A stretch of DNA of 64,000 nt, taken from contig JAMNXU010000018.1 in NCBI GenBank assembly GCA_023623175.1, positions 30,209 through 94,208 on the forward strand, written 5' to 3'. The translations under genes and the position numbers were made by a program. The notes below the pieces were generated by a model that saw nothing but the letters and a program-made list of their open reading frames with translations, was not told where the DNA came from and did no database searches. The stretch is from Bacillota bacterium. GTDB taxonomy: Bacteria; Bacillota; Clostridia; Acetivibrionales; JAMNXU01. Positions 36,589-46,700 of this stretch are shown here, in pieces (within the stretch, counting starts at the first letter, position 1; the number at the start of each line of letters is the position of its first letter).

Positions 36589-37692
36589 ATGAGGGAAGGA
36601 ATGTTCAGAAACCCGTCAGGGTGCGCCATATCAGGTATAATTTCGACGTCGGGAAGGCGCTTTTCCGGCAAAATAATCGTTGATTCCATTGCCGCGATGC
36701 GCGAGCGTTCCAACGGCCTCGGCGGGGGATTTGCCGGCTACGGGATTTATCCTGAATACAAGGATTATTACGCTCTTCATATATTTTACAATGACAAGTT
36801 GTCCAAAAAGGAATGCGAGAATTTCCTGGAAGAGCATTTTGATATTATCAACCTTTCAAAAATCCCTACGCGCAAGGTGAAAGAGATCACCGACGAACCT
36901 CTTATCTGGAGGTATTTTGTGACCCCGCTGCCCACGAAGCTTGCGGACAGCCAGCTGGATGAGCGGGAATTTGTGGTAAAGTGTGTGCTCAGGATAAACA
37001 CGGCCATAGACGGAGCCTATGTCTTTTCAAGCGGAAAGAACATGGGCGTGTTCAAGGCCGTGGGGTATCCGGAAGACGTGGGAAGGTTTTACCGCCTGGA
37101 CGAATACGAGGGATATTGTTTTACGGCTCACGGTCGCTATCCCACGAATACCCCGGGCTGGTGGGGAGGGGCCCATCCCTTTGCGCTGCTTGATTATTCC
37201 GTTGTTCACAACGGGGAGATTTCCTCCTATGACGCAAACCGGCGCGCCATAGAAATGTACGGCTACAAATGCACGCTTTTAACCGATACGGAAGTAATTA
37301 CCTATATTATTGATTACCTGCACAGGGTCAGGGGTTTGACGCTGGATGAAATTTGTCACGTGCTTGCCGCCCCGTTCTGGTCGACGATAGAAGGAAAACC
37401 GCAGGAAGAGCGGGATGAACTTGAATTTTTAAGGTATACCTTTGGTTCCTACCTGCTCAACGGCCCGTTTTCCATAATTGTCGGATTTGAAGGCGGCCTG
37501 ATGGCGCTGAATGACAGGCTAAAGCTCAGGAGCATGGTGGTCGGTCAAAAGGATGACATGTTTTACGTGGCCAGCGAAGAAGCTGCCATTAGGGTGGTCC
37601 AGAGTGATCTCGACAGGGTATGGGCGCCCAAGGGCGGCGAGGGAGTAATTATTACGCTGAAAGAGCAAGAGAACCTGGCAAAAGCGGGCTAG
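36589..37692 (+). CDS. Class II glutamine amidotransferase subunit of glutamate synthase
   Basis: A 367-residue glutaminase subunit of an archaeal-type, multi-subunit glutamate synthase. It shows the Ntn-hydrolase signatures GLGGGFAGYGIYP, TAHGRYPTNTPGWWGGAHPF and VVHNGEISSYDAN. The nucleophile should be Cys12 in PSGCAISGI, so the first 11 residues (MREGMFRNPSG) would be removed as a propeptide, as in large GltB proteins, or the real start differs. It is the first of five co-directional genes (amidotransferase, FMN synthase, two iron-sulfur/flavin subunits, GXGXG subunit). Confidence 0.88.
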   Translation: MREGMFRNPSGCAISGIISTSGRRFSGKIIVDSIAAMRERSNGLGGGFAGYGIYPEYKDYYALHIFYNDKLSKKECENFLEEHFDIINLSKIPTRKVKEITDEPLIWRYFVTPLPTKLADSQLDEREFVVKCVLRINTAIDGAYVFSSGKNMGVFKAVGYPEDVGRFYRLDEYEGYCFTAHGRYPTNTPGWWGGAHPFALLDYSVVHNGEISSYDANRRAIEMYGYKCTLLTDTEVITYIIDYLHRVRGLTLDEICHVLAAPFWSTIEGKPQEERDELEFLRYTFGSYLLNGPFSIIVGFEGGLMALNDRLKLRSMVVGQKDDMFYVASEEAAIRVVQSDLDRVWAPKGGEGVIITLKEQENLAKAG

Positions 37693-37787
37693 GGGAATTG
37701 ACGGAATTAACATTATTAAACGGAACTTACGAAACTGAAAAAACTAACGGAACGGTAACAATCAGTCATTAAGAAGGGAAGGTTACA

Positions 37788-39293
37788 GTGGCTGTAGATT
37801 ATTTATACCCGGAATATGAAATCATAAGGAATTATGATCGCTGCATAAACTGCCGCGTTTGCGAGAGGCAGTGCTCCAACGAAGCTCACGAATACCTCGG
37901 CGACATGGGTAAAATGGTGTCGGATGATGCAAAGTGCGTAAACTGCCACCGGTGTGTTTCCCTGTGTCCCACGAGAGCTTTGAAAATTGTCAAATCCGAT
38001 CATACTTTCAAGGCTAACGCCAACTGGGATGCGGCAAAGATAAGAGAAATATATAAGCAGGCGGCTTCGGGCGGAGTGCTTTTGTCGAGCATGGGCAACC
38101 CGGAAAACTTTCCTGTTTATTTTGACAAGATGGTAATCAACGCGTCCCAGGTCACCAATCCTTCCATCGACCCGCTCAGGGAACCGATGGAGACCAGGAT
38201 TCACCTCGGGGCGAAGCCTTCAAAAATTGAACGCGACAAGAATGGCCGCATCAGGAAGAATCTGCCTCCGCATCTTAAGCTCTCCATGCCGGTCATGTTC
38301 TCGGCCATGAGCTTCGGATCGATAAGCTACAACGCCCATGAAAGCCTTGCAAGGGCGGCGGCGGAGCTCGGGATCTATTACAATACGGGTGAAGGCGGCC
38401 TTCATGAGGATTTGTACAAGTACGGCAGCAACACTATTGTCCAGGTGGCTTCGGGACGTTTCGGAGTGCACAGGAAATACCTGGACAGCGGAGCGGCCAT
38501 CGAAATAAAGATGGGGCAGGGGGCAAAGCCCGGTATCGGAGGCCATCTTCCCGGCAAGAAAATCGTGGGCGATATTTCGAGGACGAGAATGATACCCGAG
38601 GGCACCGATGCCATTTCTCCGGCTCCCCATCACGATATATACTCGATTGAAGACCTGAGGCAGCTTGTATATTCGTTGAAGGAAGCTACGCGGTATACCA
38701 AGCCGGTTATTGTCAAGATTGCCGCGGTCCACAATGTCGCCGCAATTGCCAGCGGCATCGCGCGCAGCGGCGCGGACATCATTGCCATTGACGGTTTCCG
38801 CGGAGGAACGGGAGCGGCTCCTACCCGAATCCGCGACCATGTGGGTATTCCCATTGAGCTTGCTCTGGCCAGCGTGGACAAGAGGCTGCGCGACGAGGGA
38901 ATCCGCGATAATGTGTCAATAGTCGTGGGCGGAAGCATCCGTTCGAGCGCCGATGTTGTAAAAGCCGTCGCTTTGGGTGCGGACTGCGTGTACATCGGGA
39001 CTGCGGCGCTGATCGCGCTGGGCTGCCATTTGTGCCGCAACTGCCATACCGGCAAGTGCAACTGGGGTATTGCAACCCAGAGGGAAGACCTGGTGAAACG
39101 CCTGAATCCCGATATCGGGTATAAAAGGGTCGTTAACCTGATGACTGCATGGCAGCACGAAATCAAGGAAATGATGGGCGGCATGGGAATAAACGCGATT
39201 GAAAGCCTGAGGGGCAACCGGCTCATGCTGCGCGGAGTGGGACTGAATGAGAAGGAACTTGAAATACTGGGCATCAAGCATGCCGGAGAGTAG
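37788..39293 (+). CDS. Glutamate synthase, FMN-binding synthase subunit with ferredoxin domain
   Basis: A 501-residue protein joining ammonia to 2-oxoglutarate. The N-terminal ferredoxin domain has CINCRVCERQC and CVNCHRCVSLCP (two [4Fe-4S]). The FMN-binding TIM barrel follows (FSAMSFGSISYNAHESLARA, GEGGLHEDLY, MGQGAKPGIGGHLPG, GFRGGTGAAPT, GGSIRSSADVVKAVALGAD). CHLCRNCHTGKC near the end is the [3Fe-4S]-type cluster site. It starts at GTG 37788 after AAGGGAAGG, about 95 bases from the amidotransferase gene. The domain split is that of archaeal and clostridial glutamate synthases rather than one large GltB. Confidence 0.93.
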   Translation: MAVDYLYPEYEIIRNYDRCINCRVCERQCSNEAHEYLGDMGKMVSDDAKCVNCHRCVSLCPTRALKIVKSDHTFKANANWDAAKIREIYKQAASGGVLLSSMGNPENFPVYFDKMVINASQVTNPSIDPLREPMETRIHLGAKPSKIERDKNGRIRKNLPPHLKLSMPVMFSAMSFGSISYNAHESLARAAAELGIYYNTGEGGLHEDLYKYGSNTIVQVASGRFGVHRKYLDSGAAIEIKMGQGAKPGIGGHLPGKKIVGDISRTRMIPEGTDAISPAPHHDIYSIEDLRQLVYSLKEATRYTKPVIVKIAAVHNVAAIASGIARSGADIIAIDGFRGGTGAAPTRIRDHVGIPIELALASVDKRLRDEGIRDNVSIVVGGSIRSSADVVKAVALGADCVYIGTAALIALGCHLCRNCHTGKCNWGIATQREDLVKRLNPDIGYKRVVNLMTAWQHEIKEMMGGMGINAIESLRGNRLMLRGVGLNEKELEILGIKHAGE

Positions 39294-39373
39294 AGCTTCG
39301 ATGAGAAAGCCCGCGAAGGAAAGCGCCGGCAAGACAAGTTTTGTCATATGAGAATTTTGGCAGGTGAAAAATT

Positions 39374-39808
39374 TTGAAACGAGTGTATGTAAACGAAAAA
39401 TGGTGCCTCGCATGCCATCTGTGCGAATATTACTGCGCGTTTGCGTCAACCGGAGAAAAAGACATGGCGAGGGCGCTTAAAAATGTGAAAATCCGTCCCA
39501 GGATCAGGGTTGAAGAACTGGGGGGAATAAGTTTTGCAGTTTCATGCCGCCACTGTGATGATCCGCTGTGCGTCAAGGGATGCATAACGGGCGCGCTGAC
39601 GCGCGTTGACGGCGTGATCATGATTGATTCGGACCGTTGTATTGGATGTTATACCTGCATTTTATGCTGCCCCTTCGGAGCCGTTTCTCCGACGGAGCAC
39701 GGCGCGGTCCAAAAATGCGAGCTTTGCATTAGAACGACTGCCGGGACGCCGCAATGTGTCCAGGGTTGCCCCAACGGAACGATAGTGTTTGAAGAAAGAG
39801 GTGAGTAG
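39374..39808 (+). CDS. Four-cluster ferredoxin-like electron transfer subunit
   Basis: A 144-residue iron-sulfur protein with four Cys clusters: CLACHLCEYYC, CRHCDDPLCVKGC, CIGCYTCILCCP and CELC...CVQGCP, the arrangement of DmsB/HycB-type electron-transfer subunits. It begins at TTG 39374 after CAGGTGA. It overlaps the next gene, so is co-translated with the flavoprotein. In the glutamate synthase operon it should relay electrons between the NAD(P)H or ferredoxin oxidoreductase and the synthase subunit. Confidence 0.88.
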   Translation: MKRVYVNEKWCLACHLCEYYCAFASTGEKDMARALKNVKIRPRIRVEELGGISFAVSCRHCDDPLCVKGCITGALTRVDGVIMIDSDRCIGCYTCILCCPFGAVSPTEHGAVQKCELCIRTTAGTPQCVQGCPNGTIVFEERGE

Positions 39809-41057
39809 TCTGAAGTACGTTATCATCGGCAATTCGGCAGCGGCCGTCGGAGCCGTGGAAGCCATTCGGAGAAATGACAGCAAAGGCAGAATCGTGATAA
39901 TAGGCAGCGAAAAATATCACGTGTATTCAAGACCGCTGATTTCCTACCTGCTTATGGGGAAGACCGACGAAGAAAGAATGAAATACAGGAATAACGATTT
40001 TTACAGGAATAATAAATGCGAAGTCAGGCTGAATACAACTGCTGTGAAAATAGACGCGGAGAAAAAAATCGTGCACCTTGATAACGGCGACTGTGAGACC
40101 TATGACAAGCTGCTCGTCGCCACGGGGTCTTCGCCGTTCATACCGCCGGTGCCGGGACTGGAAAAGGTGGAAGACAAATTCACCTTTACGACGCTCGACG
40201 ATGCAAAGGCACTGGGGGAAAAGGTGAAGGAGAATACAAGGGTGCTGATCGTGGGAGCGGGGCTTATAGGACTGAAATGCGCCGAGGCGATCAGCAAGCG
40301 AAAGGCGGAAATAGTATGCGTGGACCTGTCGACGAGGGTGTTGTCAAGCATTCTCGACGAGGAAGGTTCCGAAATAATAAAAAGGCATTTGGAAAGTAAT
40401 GGCATTATGTTTTGCCTCGGCCGCCAGGTGAAGGAATTCGGCAAGGGCTGGGCCCTGCTGGATGATGATACGGGAATCCTGTTTGACGTGCTCGTGCTGG
40501 CCGTAGGAGTGCGACCCAATATATCGTTGCTGAAGGACGCGGGTGCAAAGACGAACAGGGGCATTCTCATTGATGAAAGGTGCAGGACTTCCATACCCGA
40601 CATTTACGCCGCGGGAGACTGCTGCGAAAGCATGGATATTTCTTCCGGTGAAACAAAGGTGATGGCGCTGCTGCCCAATGCGTACATGCAGGGAGAATGC
40701 GCCGGCATGAACATGTCAGGAGTGGATTTCAGGTTTGAAAAGGCCATACCCATGAATGCGATAGGTCTTCTCGGAAAACACATAATAAGCGCAGGAACAT
40801 ACAAGGGAGATACGTATATCGAGTCGGACGGAAGCAACTACAAGAAACTGTTTTATTCGGACAACAGGCTAAACGGATATATTCTCATAGGAAACATAGA
40901 AAAAGCCGGCATATACACTTCGCTCATCAGGGAAAGGACACCGCTGGATTCGCTGGACTTCGAGCTCATATGCAAAATGCCCGGGCTGATGGCTTTCAGC
41001 AGGGAAACGCGGGCTGAGAAACTGGGAGGGATCAGGAATGAACTTGTGCGCGCTTAA
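39789..41057 (+). CDS. FAD-dependent NAD(P)H oxidoreductase subunit
   Basis: About 415-422 residues, pyridine nucleotide-disulfide oxidoreductase family. FAD motif YVIIGNSAAAVGAVEAI near the start, NAD(P) motif LIVGAGLIGLKCAEAI near 155, and the second FAD motif IPDIYAAGDCCE near 275. The start is unsettled: TTG 39789, GTG 39801, or even CTG 39810, which aligns best with the family N-terminus and has GAGGTGAG upstream. It overlaps the preceding ferredoxin gene and the following GXGXG gene, so the three are coupled. It would feed reductant to glutamate synthase. Confidence 0.88.
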   Translation: MKKEVSSLKYVIIGNSAAAVGAVEAIRRNDSKGRIVIIGSEKYHVYSRPLISYLLMGKTDEERMKYRNNDFYRNNKCEVRLNTTAVKIDAEKKIVHLDNGDCETYDKLLVATGSSPFIPPVPGLEKVEDKFTFTTLDDAKALGEKVKENTRVLIVGAGLIGLKCAEAISKRKAEIVCVDLSTRVLSSILDEEGSEIIKRHLESNGIMFCLGRQVKEFGKGWALLDDDTGILFDVLVLAVGVRPNISLLKDAGAKTNRGILIDERCRTSIPDIYAAGDCCESMDISSGETKVMALLPNAYMQGECAGMNMSGVDFRFEKAIPMNAIGLLGKHIISAGTYKGDTYIESDGSNYKKLFYSDNRLNGYILIGNIEKAGIYTSLIRERTPLDSLDFELICKMPGLMAFSRETRAEKLGGIRNELVRA

Positions 41058-41754
41058 CCTGGGATACAGGGAACTGAATGAGTTAGTTCACGGCTCAGAG
41101 GAAGACGTTGTAATCGACCAATGCTTCGGACAGCGTTTTATAGGCAGTGGCGCTTCCTCGAAGACGATCATAATAAACGGTACTCCGGGCAATGCTCTCG
41201 GGGCATATCTTGACGGAGCTTCGATTATCGTGAACGGAAATGCCCAGGACGCCGTGGGCGATACAATGAACGACGGGAAAATAATAATATACGGAAACGC
41301 GGGCGACACTCTCGGATACGGTATGCGCGGAGGGAAAATATTCGTGCGCGGCAATTCGGGTTATCGCACCGGCATCCATATGAAAGAGTACAGGGATAAA
41401 AAGCCTGTCATTGTTGTGGGAGGAAGCACGGGAAGCTTCCTCGGCGAATACCTTGCGGGAGGGCTTATCATAGTCCTGGGACTTGGCACAGAGGAATTCC
41501 CCACGGGATATTTTACCGGAACGGGCATGCACGGGGGCGAAATTTTCATAAGGAGCAACATTGTTCCCCGGGGGCTGCCGAAACAGGTAACCCTGAGCCA
41601 GGCAAGTCCTTCCGACATAAAGCGGATAGAGGAAAACCTCGTGGAATTCTCAGACCTGTTCGGCGTTTCTATGGACGAAATACTGGGAAAAACCTTCCAT
41701 CGGCTGATGCCGAACGCTACAAACCCGTATAAACAATTGTATACCGAAAATTAG
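41038..41754 (+). CDS. Glutamate synthase GXGXG-domain subunit
   Basis: A 238-residue right-handed beta-helix corresponding to the C-terminal alpha-subunit domain of GltB. The repeating G-x-x-x-G-x-x-x-G pattern is clear (GNALGAYLDGASIIVNGNAQ, GDTMNDGKIIIYGNAGD, GYGMRGGKIFVRGNSGYR). This domain props the amidotransferase and synthase domains in large enzymes. ATG 41038 lies inside the end of the oxidoreductase gene, after GGGAGGGATC. It ends the operon; a palindromic repeat cluster separates it from the ANTAR gene. Confidence 0.92.
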   Translation: MNLCALNLGYRELNELVHGSEEDVVIDQCFGQRFIGSGASSKTIIINGTPGNALGAYLDGASIIVNGNAQDAVGDTMNDGKIIIYGNAGDTLGYGMRGGKIFVRGNSGYRTGIHMKEYRDKKPVIVVGGSTGSFLGEYLAGGLIIVLGLGTEEFPTGYFTGTGMHGGEIFIRSNIVPRGLPKQVTLSQASPSDIKRIEENLVEFSDLFGVSMDEILGKTFHRLMPNATNPYKQLYTEN

Positions 41755-41832
41755 AGTATAACTGTGAAGGATCATTTTTAATGGCATATAATGTCAAAAA
41801 ATTACTTTATATAAAGAAACTGGTGAGGTAAT

Positions 41833-42055
41833 GGGACAGAGGGACGGTTCTCTTGTCCCAAAGTTGAGACAGGGGGACGGTTCTCTTGTCCCAAGTCGAG
41901 TGGGATGGATGAACCTTTTCCGCAACTTAAGTGAATAAATGGGACACAGGAACCGTCCCCGTGTACCATGAGCGGGACACAGGAACCGTCCCCGTGTCCC
42001 AGGGAACCGTCCAGGAACCGTCCCCGTGTACCGGACGGACCGGTGTCCGTGTCCC
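41833..42055. repeat. GGGACA palindromic repeat cluster
   Basis: Two copies in one orientation (41833-41859, 41866-41892) and two in the other (41941-41967, 41974-42000), then decayed fragments to 42055. Outward-facing pairs flank a 48-bp core without a gene. Confidence 0.95.
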
Positions 42056-42086
42056 GGAGTCAACATGTATCGGAAGGAGGGGTGTT

Positions 42087-42656
42087 ATGGACAGTGCATT
42101 GATCGTGTCGTTTTCGGAAAAAGGTGCTGCATATCTGGCCAGGTTTTTGAAGGAGATGTCGATGGCAAATGTCGCCGCGGTTTCCAATGCCGCTCAGGCA
42201 AGGCGGCTTGTTGGCGAGAGAGATTTTGATTTATGCATTGTCAACGCACCTCTGCCTGATGAATACGGGGACAGCCTGGCGCGGGAGATTTCGGGAAAAG
42301 GGATAAGCCAGGTCATCCTGCTGGTTAAGTCGGAAATATACGACAAAGTTTCGGCGGCAATGGAAGAAAGTGGCGTCATTACGATATCCAAACCAATAAA
42401 CAGGACCGAGTTCCGGAATGCGCTGAAACTGGCTCGCGCGATCCACAGGAAACTCAGGGCGATACAGGATGAAAACAAAAAGCTCATTCAGAAGATAGAA
42501 GATATCCGCATTGTGGACCGCGCAAAGTGCATCCTGATTTCACATCTCTCAATGAGCGAGCCGGAAGCGCACCGGTACATTGAAAAACAGGCCATGGACA
42601 CGAGAACTACGCGAAGGGCCGTTGCGGAGAAAATACTGCGGACCTATGAGAATTGA
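42087..42656 (+). CDS. ANTAR-domain antiterminator with degenerate receiver (NitR/NasT-like)
   Basis: A 189-residue RNA-binding regulator. Residues 1-120 have a receiver fold, but the phospho-acceptor Asp is replaced by N53 (DLCIVNAPLPDE) and the N-terminal acidic pair is missing (ALIVSFSEKG). A coiled coil (125-150) leads into the ANTAR domain (about 135-187; RIVDRAKCILISHLSMSE and RRAVAEKIL). ANTAR proteins bind paired hexaloop hairpins to block termination; in clostridia NitR-type members sit beside glutamine synthetase and glutamate synthase genes. ATG 42087 follows AAGGAGGGG; the open frame upstream is only repeat sequence. Control likely depends on a partner rather than phosphorylation. 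Confidence 0.88.
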   Translation: MDSALIVSFSEKGAAYLARFLKEMSMANVAAVSNAAQARRLVGERDFDLCIVNAPLPDEYGDSLAREISGKGISQVILLVKSEIYDKVSAAMEESGVITISKPINRTEFRNALKLARAIHRKLRAIQDENKKLIQKIEDIRIVDRAKCILISHLSMSEPEAHRYIEKQAMDTRTTRRAVAEKILRTYEN

Positions 42657-42690
42657 TGAGATGAACCGTGAATGTTTTGGAGGGGCTTAA

Positions 42691-43767
42691 ATGCAGCAAA
42701 AGGCTTACCTTGTACTTGAAAACGGAAGAATATTTGAGGGATTTTCCTTCGGCGCCGCCGGAGAAGCCATCGGGGAAATTGTTTTCACCACGGGAATGAC
42801 CGGTTATCTTGAAACGCTGACGGATAAAAGCTATTACGGGCAAATCATTGTGCAGACTTTTCCGCTGATAGGCAACTACGGCGTTATTCCCGATGATTTT
42901 GAAAGCAGGACCGTTTCAGCGCGCGGATACATTGTAAGATACTGGTGCGAGGAGCCGTCCAATTTCAGAAGCAGGGGAACTATTGACAGCTTTTTGAAAG
43001 AGCAGAATATAGTGGGCCTTTATGGTATTGATACGAGGGAGCTCACAAAAATACTGCGCGTGCAGGGGACTATGAACGGGATGATAACAACGGATCCCCG
43101 AAAGGCGGACCTCGAAAAAATCAGGGCATACCGCATCACCGAAGCCGTGGAAAGCGTATCCGTCAGGGAAATTTCCGTACTGAACCCCGGGGGAAAATAC
43201 TCCGTCGCGCTGTTTGATTACGGATACAAGGAAAACATAGCGCGCGAGCTGATAAAGCGGGACTGCAGGGTAACCCTGGTACCCTGCGATACAACGGCGG
43301 AAAAAATAAAAGAGCTTGCGCCCGACGGAATAATGCTGTCCAACGGTCCCGGCGACCCTGCGCAAAATACTAAAATCATTAATAATCTTAAGGAAATCCT
43401 CAATTTAAACATACCTGTTTTCGGGATTTGCCTCGGACACCAGATGCTGGCTCTTTCCCATGGCTTTAGGACGGAAAAGATGAAATTCGGTCACAGGGGA
43501 GCCAATCAGCCCGTAAAGGACCTGGTTACCGGCAAAACCTACATAACGAGCCAAAATCACGGGTATGCCGTGAGAATGGACACCATATACAGGGAAATTG
43601 CCGACGTCTGGTTTGTGAATATCAACGACAATACATGCGAGGGTATCAGGTACCTTCACAGGCCTGTTTTTTCAGTTCAGTTCCATCCTGAAGGCTGCGG
43701 AGGGCCGCAGGACACGGGGTATTTGTTTGACGCGTTTGTAGAGGAGGTCAAAAAGCATGCCTCTTGA
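42691..43767 (+). CDS. carA: Carbamoyl-phosphate synthase small subunit
   Basis: A 358-residue glutaminase subunit. The N-terminal domain is typical (FTTGMTGYLETLTDKSYYGQ, QTFPLIGNYGVIP, GIDTRELTKILR). The class I amidotransferase domain has LSNGPGDP, the Cys nucleophile in FGICLGHQM, and the His-Glu pair in QFHPEGCGG. GGAGGGGC precedes the ATG. It overlaps carB by 11 bases, which supports coupled translation of the two subunits. It lies 34 bases after the ANTAR gene. Confidence 0.97.
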   Translation: MQQKAYLVLENGRIFEGFSFGAAGEAIGEIVFTTGMTGYLETLTDKSYYGQIIVQTFPLIGNYGVIPDDFESRTVSARGYIVRYWCEEPSNFRSRGTIDSFLKEQNIVGLYGIDTRELTKILRVQGTMNGMITTDPRKADLEKIRAYRITEAVESVSVREISVLNPGGKYSVALFDYGYKENIARELIKRDCRVTLVPCDTTAEKIKELAPDGIMLSNGPGDPAQNTKIINNLKEILNLNIPVFGICLGHQMLALSHGFRTEKMKFGHRGANQPVKDLVTGKTYITSQNHGYAVRMDTIYREIADVWFVNINDNTCEGIRYLHRPVFSVQFHPEGCGGPQDTGYLFDAFVEEVKKHAS

Positions 43768-46700
43768 CAAAAATATAAGGAAAGTGCTCGTTATTGGTTC
43801 AGGACCCATCGTGATCGGCCAGGCAGCAGAGTTCGATTACGCGGGAACGCAGGCCTGCCAGGTGCTGAAACAGAACGGTATAGAAATCGTGCTTGTCAAT
43901 TCCAACCCTGCCACGATCATGACGGACAATTCGATGGCAGACAACATTTATATAGAACCCCTTACGCTCACCACGGTCAAACGCATTATTGAAAAAGAGC
44001 GTCCTGACAGCATCTTGTCCGGGCTGGGCGGACAGACCGGGCTTACACTGTGCATGCAGCTTGCGCGCGAGGGATTTCTTGAAAAGATGAACGTGCGCCT
44101 GCTGGGCTCCTCCTATGATGCGATCAACAAGGCCGAGGACAGGCAGGCGTTCAAGGAGACCATGGAGGCGATAGGGCAGCCCATCATACCTTCGGTTATT
44201 GCCGATAATACTGAAACAGCGCTGCGTTTTGCGGAAGAAAACGGCTATCCTGTCATTATCCGTCCGTCCTTCACTCTCGGCGGAAGCGGCGGAGGTATTG
44301 CCCACAATGAACGCGAGCTCATGGACCTGGTCAGAAATGGTCTATCACTCTCACCGATTCACGAAGTGCTCGTGGAGCGCTCAGTCGCGGGATGGAAGGA
44401 AATCGAGTTCGAGGTAATGAGAGACAAGCTCGGAAACTGCATTGCTGTCTGCTCTATGGAAAACTTCGATCCCGTTGGAGTGCATACGGGGGACAGCATA
44501 GTCATAGCGCCGGCCGTAACGCTCGCGGATAAGGAGTACCAGATGCTGCGGCGCGCCGCACTGGACATTATAAATGCGCTGGGCGTGGAAGGCGGCTGCA
44601 ACTGCCAGTTTGCGCTGGATCCCGATTCGATGGAGTACGCTGTTATAGAGGTGAACCCGCGTGTTTCCCGTTCATCGGCACTGGCTTCGAAGGCGACGGG
44701 ATACCCGATTGCCAAGGTGGCCACGCAGATTGTGCTGGGATACACGCTTGATGAAATACCCAATGCAGTAACGGAGAAAACATACGCAGCTTTTGAGCCG
44801 ACGCTCGATTACGTGGTGGTCAAGCTGCCAAAATGGCCGTTTGACAAGTTTGTGTACGCAAAAAGGGACCTGGGGACACAGATGAAGGCCACGGGCGAAG
44901 TCATGGCCATTGCCGACACTTTTGAGGAAGCGCTGCTCAAGGCAGTGCGCGGCGCCGAAATCGGTCTGACCGACCTGAACCTGCCGAAACTCAAGGCTTT
45001 GTCCGACAGCCAGATCCATGAACTCTTGTACAGGGTGACGGATGAGCGCCTGTTCGTTGTGTATGAGGCGATAAAAAGAGGAATTTCGATAGATGAAATA
45101 AATTCAATAACGAAAATCGACAGGTGGTTTTTGCACAAGCTTGCAATCATAAGCGATAATGACGGCATTTATAAGAGCAAGGCTGAAAAACCCCTTGTCT
45201 ACAAGATGGTGGACACCTGCGGCGGCGAGTTTGAGGCCAAGACGCCCTATTTTTATTCAATTCACGGCGACGGTGAAAATGAGGCGGTTCCTTTCGTGCA
45301 GAAAAGCCGGAAGGAGCGCATTGTCGTGCTGGGAAGCGGGCCTATCCGCATAGGGCAGGGCATTGAATTTGACTACGCCTGTGTCCATTGCGTAAAAGCC
45401 CTTAAAAAACTGGGGTATGAGGTTATCGTCATAAACAACAATCCCGAGACGGTGTCCACGGACTTTGACACCGCTGACCGGCTGTATTTTGAACCGGTAT
45501 GCATCGAGGATGTAATGAGCATTATACAGGTGGAACAGCCTTTAGGTGTAATCGTGGCTTTCGGCGGAGGGACGGCTATTAAACTTGCGAAGAAGCTGCA
45601 CGAACGCGGCGTGAATATTATAGGCATTTCGGCCGACAGCATTGACATTTGCGAGGACAGGGACCGCTTCAATAAGTTCCTCAGGGAACTGAAGCTCAAC
45701 CAGCCTGAAGGTTATTGCGTAATGACGAAGGAAGAAGCCCTCGACGCCGCTGAAAAACTGGGTTATCCCGTACTGATGCGCCCTTCCTATGTGCTCGGGG
45801 GACAAAATATGATTATTGCTTTCTCCCCGGAGGACATCAATGAGTACATGGATATAATCCTGAGCCATAAGCAGGACAATCCGGTTTTGATTGACAAGTA
45901 CCTGAGCGGCAGGGAAATCGAAGTGGATGCGATTTGCGACGGCGAAGAGGTTTTGATACCAGGCATCATGGAGCATATAGAGAGATCGGGAATTCATTCC
46001 GGCGACAGCATTGCCGTTTATCCCGCGGTGCACGTGGATGACGAAATGGCGCAGAAGATCCTCGATGCCACGACCAGGATATGCCTTGCGCTGAAAGTGA
46101 AGGGACTTATTAATATTCAGTACATTGTCGTCGGCGAAGAACTGTATGTTATAGAGGTAAATCCGCGCGCGTCGAGAACTGTGCCGTACCTTAGCAAGGT
46201 GACGGGCGTGCCCATGTGCGAGCTTGCCACGCGCGCGAGCATAGGGCAGAAACTTTCGGACTTCGGATACGGAAGCGGAATCTACAGGGTGCCGCCCTAT
46301 GCTGCAGTAAAGGTTCCTGTGTTTTCGTTTGAAAAGCTCGCGGATCTTGATACCCACCTGGGTCCCGAAATGAAATCCACGGGCGAGGTCCTGGGAATCG
46401 GAAAAACTTTGAAGGAAGCACTGTACAAGGGGCTCGTAGCGGCGGGATACAAGATGCGCGTCAAAGGCGGCGTGTTCATAACCGTGCGCGACAGCGACAA
46501 GGGTGAAATTGCCGAAGTTGCAAAGAAATTTCACCAGATGGGATTCAGGCTTTACGCGACCGCGGGAACGGCCAGGGTTTTGCAGCTTGCCGGACTTCCG
46601 TGCGCCGTGGTTAATAAAATCCATGAAAACGACAGCGACAATTCGATGACAATTCTCGAAAGCGGCCGGATTTCCTATATTATTTCCACTTCCGAAAGGG

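Noticed and set aside
41931..42086. N-terminal extension of the ANTAR gene
   Set aside because: The extra residues are palindromic repeat sequence; ATG 42087 has an excellent ribosome binding site.
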